Source of the DNA: Halopseudomonas sabulinigri
Lineage (GTDB): Bacteria; Pseudomonadota; Gammaproteobacteria; Pseudomonadales; Pseudomonadaceae
Length of the DNA: 64,000 nt
Reading direction: 5' to 3'
NCBI RefSeq assembly: GCF_900105255.1
Contig: NZ_LT629763.1
Coordinates: 3,058,501-3,122,500 of the forward strand
Positions 26,186 to 32,712 of this stretch are shown here, one piece after another. Under the pieces are notes generated by a model. That model saw only the letters and a list, made by a program, of their open reading frames with translations, ran no database searches and was not told the DNA's origin. The position numbers were made by a program, and so were the translations under genes. The first letter of the stretch is position 1. Each line of letters begins with the position of its first letter.

Positions 26186-26845
26186 ATGCATAACACCCTC
26201 ATCAAGCTGATCAACTCAGCCCTCTTGCCGCTGGCCTTGCTCGCCAGCGCCGCCTGGGCCGAGCCGGTGGTGCGCGTGGTTGGCCTGTTTGCCAATGCGG
26301 CGGTGGTGAATATCGATGGCCAGCGGCACATGCTGCGGGCAGGTAAGCCGGGGCCGCAGGGCGTAACGCTGATTTCGGCAAACAGCACGAGTGCGACCAT
26401 CAGCATCAACGGTCAGCGGCGTCAGTACGGCCTGCAGCGCGAATACACCGAAGGCTTTGCCGAGCGCGACACCCAGCAGGTCAGCATTGCACGGGGCGAG
26501 GGCGGGCATTTCATTGCGCATGGCTCGATCAACGGCCATAACGTGCAGTTCATGGTGGATACCGGCGCCACCAGCGTGGCGATGAACGCCTTTCAGGCAC
26601 GGCGCTTGGGCATCGACTTTCTGGTTACCGGTACCGAGGTGCGCGCCAATACCGCCAGTGCCAACGTCAAGGCGTATCGGGTCCAGCTCGACCGCGTCAA
26701 GGTCGGTGATATCGAACTGCGCGATGTGCAGGGGCTGGTGCTGGAGGGCGGTTTCCCGACGGATGTACTGCTGGGGATGAGCTGGCTCAGCCGGGTGCGC
26801 ATGGATGATCAGGGCAGCACTCTGGTGCTGGAACGCAAGTACTAA
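26186..26845 (+). CDS. Exported retropepsin-like aspartic protease (clan AA, TIGR02281-like)
   Basis: A 219-residue protein with a signal peptide (LINSALLPLALLASAAWAEP). A small N-terminal beta region is followed by a single-domain aspartic protease. HFIAHGSINGHNVQFMVDTG precedes ATSVAM, carrying the catalytic DTG-A at about residue 132, and DVLLGMSWLSRV forms the flap/dimer strand. Such retropepsin-like proteins act as dimers in the periplasm; their substrates are unknown. It lies between pgpA and ribA, as do uncharacterised genes in P. aeruginosa. Confidence 0.8.
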   Translation: MHNTLIKLINSALLPLALLASAAWAEPVVRVVGLFANAAVVNIDGQRHMLRAGKPGPQGVTLISANSTSATISINGQRRQYGLQREYTEGFAERDTQQVSIARGEGGHFIAHGSINGHNVQFMVDTGATSVAMNAFQARRLGIDFLVTGTEVRANTASANVKAYRVQLDRVKVGDIELRDVQGLVLEGGFPTDVLLGMSWLSRVRMDDQGSTLVLERKY

Positions 26846-26956
26846 ACGGCACCGGTGCATTCACCGGGCTGATTCAGGCCTCTTGAACGTCGCCCGGGCG
26901 GCCTTCTCCTGCTAATATAGCTGCCCCTTTATGCAGCAGCTGTACAGGAGACCGGT

Positions 26957-27580
26957 GTGACAGTCACCTTTATTGCGTCATCCCAGCTACCCACCCAGTG
27001 GGGCACATTCACCATGCACGGCTTTCTCGAACAGGAGACCGGCAAGGAGCATGTGGTCCTGACCATGGGTAACGTAGCCGATGGCGAGCCGGTACTGGGC
27101 CGTTTGCACTCCGAGTGCCTGACCGGCGATGCGCTGTTCAGCCTGCGCTGCGATTGCGGCTTTCAGCTCGAAGCAGCGCTCGCTGCCATTGCCAAAGAAG
27201 GCCGCGGCGCGCTGCTGTACCTGCGTCAAGAAGGTCGCGGCATCGGCCTGATGAACAAGATCCGCGCCTATCACCTGCAAGATGGCGGCGCCGATACCGT
27301 CGAGGCCAACGAGCTGCTGGGTTTTGGTGCCGATCAGCGCGATTACGGCATCTGCAAACCGATGCTGGAACATCTGGGTATCACCAGCCTCAAGTTGCTC
27401 ACCAACAACCCGCGCAAGGTCAAAGCCATGCAGGGCTTTGGGGTCGAGGTAGCGCAGCGGCTGCCACTGCAGTTTGGCAAGAACCCCCACAACAGCAAGT
27501 ATCTGGCGACCAAGGCTGGCAAGCTTGGGCACATGCTGGGGCAGCTGCATCAAGCTGAAACCGAGCCTGACGATGTTTGA
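26957..27580 (+). CDS. ribA: GTP cyclohydrolase II
   Basis: A 207-residue zinc enzyme opening the riboflavin pathway from GTP. The zinc-binding part [20 protein letters not shown] with CGFQLE (about 46-72), [17 protein letters not shown] and the C-terminal [16 protein letters not shown] are intact, unlike those of RibBA. The start is GTG 26957 after CAGGAG. The 3' end overlaps the following membrane-protein gene by 8 bp. Confidence 0.97.
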   Translation: MTVTFIASSQLPTQWGTFTMHGFLEQETGKEHVVLTMGNVADGEPVLGRLHSECLTGDALFSLRCDCGFQLEAALAAIAKEGRGALLYLRQEGRGIGLMNKIRAYHLQDGGADTVEANELLGFGADQRDYGICKPMLEHLGITSLKLLTNNPRKVKAMQGFGVEVAQRLPLQFGKNPHNSKYLATKAGKLGHMLGQLHQAETEPDDV

Positions 27581-27998
27581 CGCCAAGCCGCAGTGGCGCA
27601 CCCTACGCACGGTCTGGCGCATGCAAAGCGCCAGTGCGCTGCTGATTCCCATCATTGTGGTCTGGGTTATGGGCGACTGGGATGGCGTGATTCAAGCCGC
27701 GGCCATTCCGCTGTTTACGCTGGCCATGGCTAGCCTGTTTGTCACCCTGTGGCGGTTTCGGCGCTACAAGCTGGCGCTGATTCACGCCGAGGCACTGGGC
27801 AACGACGAGGGCGCCAAGGCGGCCTGGTCGGTGCTGCACCGTGAACAGATGTTTGGCCTGCTGGCAGCGGAGCTGCCCGGTTTTATTGGCGTGATTCACT
27901 TCTTCTGCATCGGCGAGTGGATTCCACTGTTGTTGTTGGTGCTGGTCAGCCTCGGCGCCATGGCACTCTATCGCCCGCCGGCAGCCTGGGTTCAATAG
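27573..27998 (+). CDS. Conserved small inner-membrane protein
   Basis: A 141-residue protein of unknown function with three or four hydrophobic segments: [15 protein letters not shown] at about 21-35, [19 protein letters not shown] at 42-60, [12 protein letters not shown] and [17 protein letters not shown] in the C-terminal third. The ATG at 27573 lies inside the end of ribA, indicating coupling. The same position after ribA holds an uncharacterised membrane protein in P. aeruginosa. Its stop codon TAG abuts the next ATG. Confidence 0.7.
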   Translation: MFDAKPQWRTLRTVWRMQSASALLIPIIVVWVMGDWDGVIQAAAIPLFTLAMASLFVTLWRFRRYKLALIHAEALGNDEGAKAAWSVLHREQMFGLLAAELPGFIGVIHFFCIGEWIPLLLLVLVSLGAMALYRPPAAWVQ

Positions 27999-28832
27999 AT
28001 GCTGCCCAGGCGGCGGATCTGCCTGTGGGCAGCCTTGCTGGCCTGTTTATTTGCGCTGCCGGCTCAGGCTGCAGCGCAGCGCATTGTCAGTCTCGCTCCC
28101 TTTCTCACCGACATGGTGCAATTACTTGATGCCGGCGACCGTCTGGTCGGCGTGTTGGACGACGGCCAGCTCCCCCCCGAGTTGGCCCAAGTGCCGCGTG
28201 TGGGTGCCTACCAGACGTTGTCTGCCGAGAGCATAGTCGCGCAACGCCCGGACCTGGTGTTGGCCTGGACCTCCGGCAATTCACCGGCGTTGCTGCAGCG
28301 GTTGCGCAGCTGGCATATCCAGGTGGTCGAATTTGATCCGCAAAGCCTGGCGGATATTGCCAGCGCCACGCAGGCCCTCGGCGAGTTGCTCGGGCAGGAT
28401 ACGCAAGCCGAACAGGTACTGAGCGACTATCATCAGCAACTGCAAAGCCTGGCGCCGCCGGCCGGTCAGCGGCCGCAGCGGGTCTTTATCCAGTTGTGGG
28501 ACAACCCGCTGTATACGGTCGCCGGCGGTCAGCTGGTCTCGGACGCCCTGCAACATTGCGGCGCGCAAAATGTGTTCGCCAAGCTGCCGGGGTTGGCGCC
28601 GCAGGTGGGCAGGGAAGGGGTACTGGCGGCCAACCCGGATATCATCATTGCCCTAGCCGATCAGGCCATTTCGGCCCAGCCCTGGCTGGATGACTGGCGA
28701 CGTTTTCCGCAGCTCAAGGCGGTGGCCGATGAGCGTCTTTATGTGCTGGCCAGCGATCAACTGGTGCGTCCAACTCCCCGTGTGGTCGAAGGTGTGGCCA
28801 AGCTTTGTGCGCTGGTGACTGCTCCCCGCTGA
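27999..28832 (+). CDS. BtuF-like periplasmic cobalamin/metallophore-binding protein
   Basis: A 277-residue exported protein. The signal peptide (about 1-26) ends in PAQAAAQ, and the mature part begins RIVSLAPFLTDMVQLLDAGD, the class III substrate-binding opening also seen in BtuF. The two lobes are joined by a long helix: ESIVAQRPDLVLAWTSGN before it, and QLWDNPLYTVAGGQLVSDAL and NPDIIIALADQ after it. No BtuCD transporter genes are adjacent. The btuB receptor with a cobalamin riboswitch lies 15 kb downstream, so cobalamin is a reasonable but unproved ligand. It is the last core gene before the accessory segment. Confidence 0.8.
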   Translation: MLPRRRICLWAALLACLFALPAQAAAQRIVSLAPFLTDMVQLLDAGDRLVGVLDDGQLPPELAQVPRVGAYQTLSAESIVAQRPDLVLAWTSGNSPALLQRLRSWHIQVVEFDPQSLADIASATQALGELLGQDTQAEQVLSDYHQQLQSLAPPAGQRPQRVFIQLWDNPLYTVAGGQLVSDALQHCGAQNVFAKLPGLAPQVGREGVLAANPDIIIALADQAISAQPWLDDWRRFPQLKAVADERLYVLASDQLVRPTPRVVEGVAKLCALVTAPR

Positions 28833-28945
28833 GGGCGGTTACCGGTTTTTGAGTCTGCGTGAGGTTGGCAACTATTGGCGCAGCAACCACGCCGCCATCC
28901 TGCTAAAAGCGCCTGCAACCCCCGTGCTACGCTGCCTCCACCCCA

Positions 28946-28987
28946 CTGCGCAATAACTTGCACAGCACTGCGCAACATCCTGCGCAA
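28946..28987. repeat. Three direct repeats CTGCGCAA in the hcp control region
   Basis: CTGCGCAA occurs at 28946-28953, 28968-28975 and 28980-28987, each with the palindromic core TGCGCA. They lie about 85 to 126 bp upstream of the sigma-54-like promoter, the usual range for enhancer-binding activators. Function is inferred from position only. Confidence 0.4.
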
Positions 28988-28992
28988 CTTTG

Positions 28993-29008
28993 CGTGACCG
29001 AGATCACA
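28993..29008. promoter_or_regulatory. Vfr/CRP-type binding site upstream of hcp
   Basis: CGTGACCGAGATCACA matches the CRP/Vfr consensus TGTGA-N6-TCACA in nine of ten fixed positions, and its centre (CCGAGA) resembles the optimal spacer. It lies in the 310-bp gap between the BtuF-like gene and hcp. vfr is encoded at 51734-52378. The rest of the gap holds the repeats and sigma-54-like promoter listed separately. Confidence 0.65.
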
Positions 29009-29071
29009 AACGGCTTTTCGGCTGCCTGCCTGATCACTCCAATCGTTTGATTTAATTGCCCTTTTTATTCC

Positions 29072-29087
29072 TGGCACAGCTCTTGGT
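29072..29087 (+). promoter_or_regulatory. Sigma-54-like promoter of hcp
   Basis: TGGCAC-AGCTC-TTGGT keeps the exact -24 element and the five-base spacing of the sigma-54 consensus TGGCAC-N5-TTGCA. The -12 element has G where C is strongly preferred, so activity is uncertain. It lies 56 bp before the hcp ATG. Several hcp-vgrG units in Vibrio and Pseudomonas need RpoN and a VasH/Sfa activator. Confidence 0.45.
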
Positions 29088-29142
29088 TGTACTGGGTCAA
29101 CCGGATCAGCCGGTCACCCCATTTCAAGCAAGGAGAGCAGCA

Positions 29143-29661
29143 ATGCCAACACCCGCGTATCTGACCATCGAAGGCACCAAGCAGGGCCTGATCACCGCCG
29201 GTACTTTCACCGAAGACTCAGTCGGCAACATCTTCCAGGAAGGCCACGAAGACCAGGTGCTGGTGCAGGGCTACAACCACCAGGTCATCATCCCGCGTGA
29301 CCCGCAGTCCGGCCAGCCCACCGGCCAGCGCGTCCACAAGCCGCTGATGATCACCAAGGTGTTCGACAAGTCCTCACCGCTGATCTTCAACGCTCTGACC
29401 TCCGGCGAGCGCCTGAGCAAGTGCCGCCTGGAGTGGTACCGCACCTCTGCCACCGGCACCCAGGAGCACTACTTCACCATCGAACTGCACGACGCCATCA
29501 TCGTCGATGTGCAGTCGCAGATGCCTAACTGCCAAGACCCGAACATGGCGCACTTCACCCACCTGGAAGACGTCTACTTCACCTACCGCAAAATCGTCTG
29601 GACCCACGAAGTCTCAGGAACCTCCGGTTCTGATGACTGGCGCACACCCATCGCCGCCTAA
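29143..29661 (+). CDS. hcp: Hcp, type VI secretion tube protein
   Basis: A 172-residue subunit of the hexameric rings forming the T6SS inner tube. The N-terminus MPTPAYLTIEGTKQGLITAG, the segment QVLVQGYNHQVIIPRDPQSG, SGERL in the middle and the C-terminal GTSGSDDWRTPI follow Vibrio cholerae Hcp closely, including the 172-residue length. ATG 29143 follows AAGGAGAGCAGCA. No T6SS sheath, baseplate or ClpV genes are in the window, so this is an auxiliary hcp-vgrG unit that must use a machine encoded elsewhere. It is separated from vgrG by a terminator-like hairpin. Confidence 0.96.
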   Translation: MPTPAYLTIEGTKQGLITAGTFTEDSVGNIFQEGHEDQVLVQGYNHQVIIPRDPQSGQPTGQRVHKPLMITKVFDKSSPLIFNALTSGERLSKCRLEWYRTSATGTQEHYFTIELHDAIIVDVQSQMPNCQDPNMAHFTHLEDVYFTYRKIVWTHEVSGTSGSDDWRTPIAA

Positions 29662-29678
29662 GGTCTTTACAATGCCAG

Positions 29679-29714
29679 GCCACCGAGTGACTTGAGAGTC
29701 AGTCGGTGGCTTTT
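29679..29714 (+). terminator. Long hairpin terminator/attenuator between hcp and vgrG
   Basis: GCCACCGA-G-TGACT, loop TGAG, AGTCA-G-TCGGTGGC forms a 13-bp stem with one G-G mismatch, ending at 29710 and followed by TTTT. It lies 17 bp after the hcp stop. It would let hcp be transcribed in excess over vgrG and the effector genes if termination is incomplete. Confidence 0.8.
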
Positions 29715-29779
29715 CGCGTTCAAGCGTCTCGCCGATCCCCGCCTGGATCGCTGAACGAATTCTGTAAAAAGGACAACGG

Positions 29780-31852
29780 ATGTTCTCTCCAGCCAATGAA
29801 GCGGCCTTCAGCCTGCACATCGACGGCGCCGCCCACGACTTCAAGGTACTGGCCTTCACCGGCAGCGAGGCCCTCAACCGGCCCTACGCCTTTGAGCTGG
29901 AGCTGGTCAGTGAACAGCCGGACATCGACCTGGCCTCCCTGCTGCACCACACCGCCTATCTGGACATGGGCCAGGGAGCAGGCATCCACGGCGTAATCGA
30001 CCGCCTCGCCCAGGGCGAAGCCGGCAAGCGCCTCACCCGTTATCATCTGTGCCTGCGCCCCCAGCTCAGCTACCTGGCGCACCGCACCAATCAACGCATC
30101 TTCCAGCACCTGACAGGGCAGCAGATCATCAGCCGCCTGCTGGAAGAGCACGGCATCCAGAGCGATGCCTACCGCTTTCAACTGCACCAGAACCATCCGG
30201 CGCGCGACTACTGCACCCAGTACGACGAAACCGACCTGCAGTTCATCCAGCGCCTGTGTGAAGAAGAAGGTATTCACTACCACTTCGAACACAGCCAGGA
30301 AGGCCACATCATTGTCTTCGGTGACGACCAGACCGCCTTCCCGCAATTACAACAAATCGGCTACAGCCAGGGCACCGGCCTGGTCGCCGACCAGCCGGTC
30401 GTCAAACGCTTCGGCTTAAGAGTAGAAACCCGCCCCAGCCGCGTCACCCGCCGGGATTACGACTTCGAGAAGCCCCGCCTGCTGATGGAAGCCGCCTACA
30501 AAGGCGAGGCCACAGCAGAAGAACAAAATAAACCCCAACCCGACCTCGAAGACTACGACTACCCCGGTCGCTTCACCGACCGCGAGCGCGGCAAACAGCT
30601 CAGCCAGATCGCCCTCGAACGCCATCGCGCCGAACAACAACTGGCCGACGGCAGCAGCGATCAACCGCAACTGCGCAGCGGCCACTTCATGCCGCTCACT
30701 GGTCACCCCAGAGACGACTGGAACGACCTCTGGCTGCTGACCGAAATCCAGCATGAAGGCAAACAACCACAAGTGCTCGAAGAAGGCGTCACCAGCGATG
30801 TCAGCAAAGCAGACGGATTCACCCAGGGTTACCGCAACCACTTCAAGGCCACGCCCTGGCAGATCCTCTGGCGACCACAGCTCGATCACAGAAAACCAAA
30901 GGTCCTCGGCAGCCAAAGCGCCGTAGTCACAGGCCCTGAGGGCGAAGAAATCCACTGCGACCAGTACGGTCGCATCAAAGTCCAGTTCCACTGGGACCGC
31001 GAGGGCCAGGCTGACGACAAAACCAGCTGCTGGCTCAGAGTCGCCTCCAGCTGGGCCGGCGACCGCTACGGCGGCATCGCTATTCCCAGAGTCGGCATGG
31101 AAGTACTCATCTCATTCCTCGAAGGCGACCCCGATCAACCCCTGGTCACCGGCTGCCTGTACCACAAGGAACACGAAGTCCCGTACGAATTACCCGCGCA
31201 CAAAACCCGCAGCGTGTTCAAAACTCTCAGCAGCCCTGGAGGCGACGGCTACAACGAACTGCGCATCGAGGATAAAAAGGGCGAAGAACAGATCTACCTG
31301 CACGCGCAGAAGGACTGGGACGAGAACATAGAGAACAACCAGACAGTGCGCGTCGGCAACGAACGCCACGACACGGTCGAGGCCAACAGCTACAGCGAGT
31401 TCAAAGCCGAAGAGCACCACACCACCCACAGCGACCGCAAAACCGAAATCAAAGCCAACGACCATCTCACTGTCGGCACCAGCCAGCACGTCAAGCTGGG
31501 TGACAGCCAACTGGTCAAAGCTGGCCGCGAAATCCACCTCAAAGCCGGCCAGAAAATGGTCATTGAAGCTGGCAGTGAAATCACCCTCACTGCGGGCGGC
31601 GCCTTTATCAAAATTGATCCCAGTGGGGTCACTCTGGTCGGGCCGAATGTGAAGATGAACGCGGGTGGCGCGCCCGGTAAAGGCTCAGGGGCGGCCCCGG
31701 CACTACCAGCACAAGCAGCTGCGGCGGATACGGCGGAATCCGGCATAGTGCTTGAGCAGTACCGTGCTCAGGCGCTGGCAGGCCACCTGCTGCCAGCCGA
31801 GGGCTGTGTATTTGATGCCAGCGGCAAATGCACTATTCATACGCACGGATAA
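29780..31852 (+). CDS. vgrG: VgrG, type VI secretion spike protein
   Basis: A 690-residue spike trimer subunit. The gp27-like N-terminal part begins FSLHIDGAAHDFKVLAFTG (about 8-26) and contains RDYCTQYDETDLQFIQRLCE at about 134-153, then EEGIHYHFEH. The gp5-like OB fold lies around 370-460, with CDQYGRIKVQFHWDREGQ and ASSWAGDRYGGIAIPRVGME. The C-terminal beta-helix has repeats such as EIHLKAGQKMVIEAGSEITL and ends in a short tail with three Cys-flanked residues (EGCVFDASGKCTIH). No extra enzymatic domain is seen, so cargo is probably bound through the DUF4123 adaptor. Start ATG 29780 follows AAAAAGGAC. Confidence 0.95.
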   Translation: MFSPANEAAFSLHIDGAAHDFKVLAFTGSEALNRPYAFELELVSEQPDIDLASLLHHTAYLDMGQGAGIHGVIDRLAQGEAGKRLTRYHLCLRPQLSYLAHRTNQRIFQHLTGQQIISRLLEEHGIQSDAYRFQLHQNHPARDYCTQYDETDLQFIQRLCEEEGIHYHFEHSQEGHIIVFGDDQTAFPQLQQIGYSQGTGLVADQPVVKRFGLRVETRPSRVTRRDYDFEKPRLLMEAAYKGEATAEEQNKPQPDLEDYDYPGRFTDRERGKQLSQIALERHRAEQQLADGSSDQPQLRSGHFMPLTGHPRDDWNDLWLLTEIQHEGKQPQVLEEGVTSDVSKADGFTQGYRNHFKATPWQILWRPQLDHRKPKVLGSQSAVVTGPEGEEIHCDQYGRIKVQFHWDREGQADDKTSCWLRVASSWAGDRYGGIAIPRVGMEVLISFLEGDPDQPLVTGCLYHKEHEVPYELPAHKTRSVFKTLSSPGGDGYNELRIEDKKGEEQIYLHAQKDWDENIENNQTVRVGNERHDTVEANSYSEFKAEEHHTTHSDRKTEIKANDHLTVGTSQHVKLGDSQLVKAGREIHLKAGQKMVIEAGSEITLTAGGAFIKIDPSGVTLVGPNVKMNAGGAPGKGSGAAPALPAQAAAADTAESGIVLEQYRAQALAGHLLPAEGCVFDASGKCTIHTHG

Positions 31853-31857
31853 GAACC

Positions 31858-32700
31858 ATGCCCCAAGAGATTTCTTCTCCCTTTGAGCGCGCTCCCACGG
31901 GTATGTCAGGCAAGCGTTGCGTGGTTCTGGATGCCACGGCGGATGCTGAATTGTGGCGCTGGATTTATCAATTAGCGCCGCAGGGCGAGCCTCAATGGAC
32001 ATCCCTGTTTCATGGCACTGAATATGCGGCTTTGAGTGAACACGGTCCGGCACTGGTGCTTTCCGAGCAAGCGGGCGATTGGGTTGACTACGCCAGCGCT
32101 TTGTTGGAGCAGAGCAATGGTGGTTGTGTGCTGTATCTGGATCACCCGCAGGATTGGTCTGCTGCGGTTGAACATTGTCAGAGCTTGCTAACCGTGACCA
32201 CGCATGACGGCCGCAAGCAGTTGATGCGCTTTTTCGAGCCACGCTGGCTTGAGCCGTTGCTCGTGAGTTTGACAGCGGTCGAGCGCGACGAATTTCTCGG
32301 TCCCTTTTCTGGCATAGCGTGGCGAAATGAACTGGGTTGGCGGTATGTCGCACGGTCCGGTGCCTGGAGTGGCGCAGTGCAGAAGCCCGGTTGGCTGCAC
32401 CTAGGCCCGCAGCGGCAACAGCAAATAACTCAGGCGCGGCTACAGATAATCGCAGCTGAACTGACGCTTGATTACCAATCCGTACTCACCATGCCTGAAC
32501 CAACGGATTTTGTTTTCAACCAACTGCTCGCCGCGCAGGCTGCCGGTGCGGAACAAAAGGCCCACTACGAACGTTGGCTCAGATTGGCGCTTTGCTGTGA
32601 AGGCGCCAATTGGCCCTCTCCGGCAGCAGATGCGGTGCTTGCGCGTAAGGATTTGGTTATGACGGGCAAACTGGATGAATTGGAACGCCTACAGGGCTAG
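31858..32700 (+). CDS. DUF4123 effector adaptor/chaperone (Tap-1/TEC family)
   Basis: A 280-residue cytoplasmic protein. The DUF4123 domain is at about 15-140, beginning RCVVLDATADAELWRWIYQL and containing WTSLFHGTEYAALSEHGPAL, GGCVLYLD and MRFFEPRWLEPLL. A helical C-terminal tail (about 205-280) follows. DUF4123 proteins load a specific effector onto VgrG and are encoded between vgrG and the effector gene, exactly as here. Six bases separate the vgrG stop from ATG 31858, and 12 bases separate its own stop from the effector. It therefore predicts that the next gene encodes the cargo. Confidence 0.88.
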   Translation: MPQEISSPFERAPTGMSGKRCVVLDATADAELWRWIYQLAPQGEPQWTSLFHGTEYAALSEHGPALVLSEQAGDWVDYASALLEQSNGGCVLYLDHPQDWSAAVEHCQSLLTVTTHDGRKQLMRFFEPRWLEPLLVSLTAVERDEFLGPFSGIAWRNELGWRYVARSGAWSGAVQKPGWLHLGPQRQQQITQARLQIIAAELTLDYQSVLTMPEPTDFVFNQLLAAQAAGAEQKAHYERWLRLALCCEGANWPSPAADAVLARKDLVMTGKLDELERLQG

Positions 32701-32712
32701 GGACGAAAGGAT

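Noticed and set aside
28900..29100. Short CRISPR-like array from the CTGCGCAA repeats
   Set aside because: Repeats are 8 bp with unequal spacing (22 and 12 bp) and there are no cas genes.
29143..31852. Phage or tailocin tail genes as an explanation for Hcp and VgrG
   Set aside because: The VgrG domain order, the Hcp similarity to Vibrio Hcp and the DUF4123 gene point to type VI secretion; no sheath, terminase or capsid genes occur.
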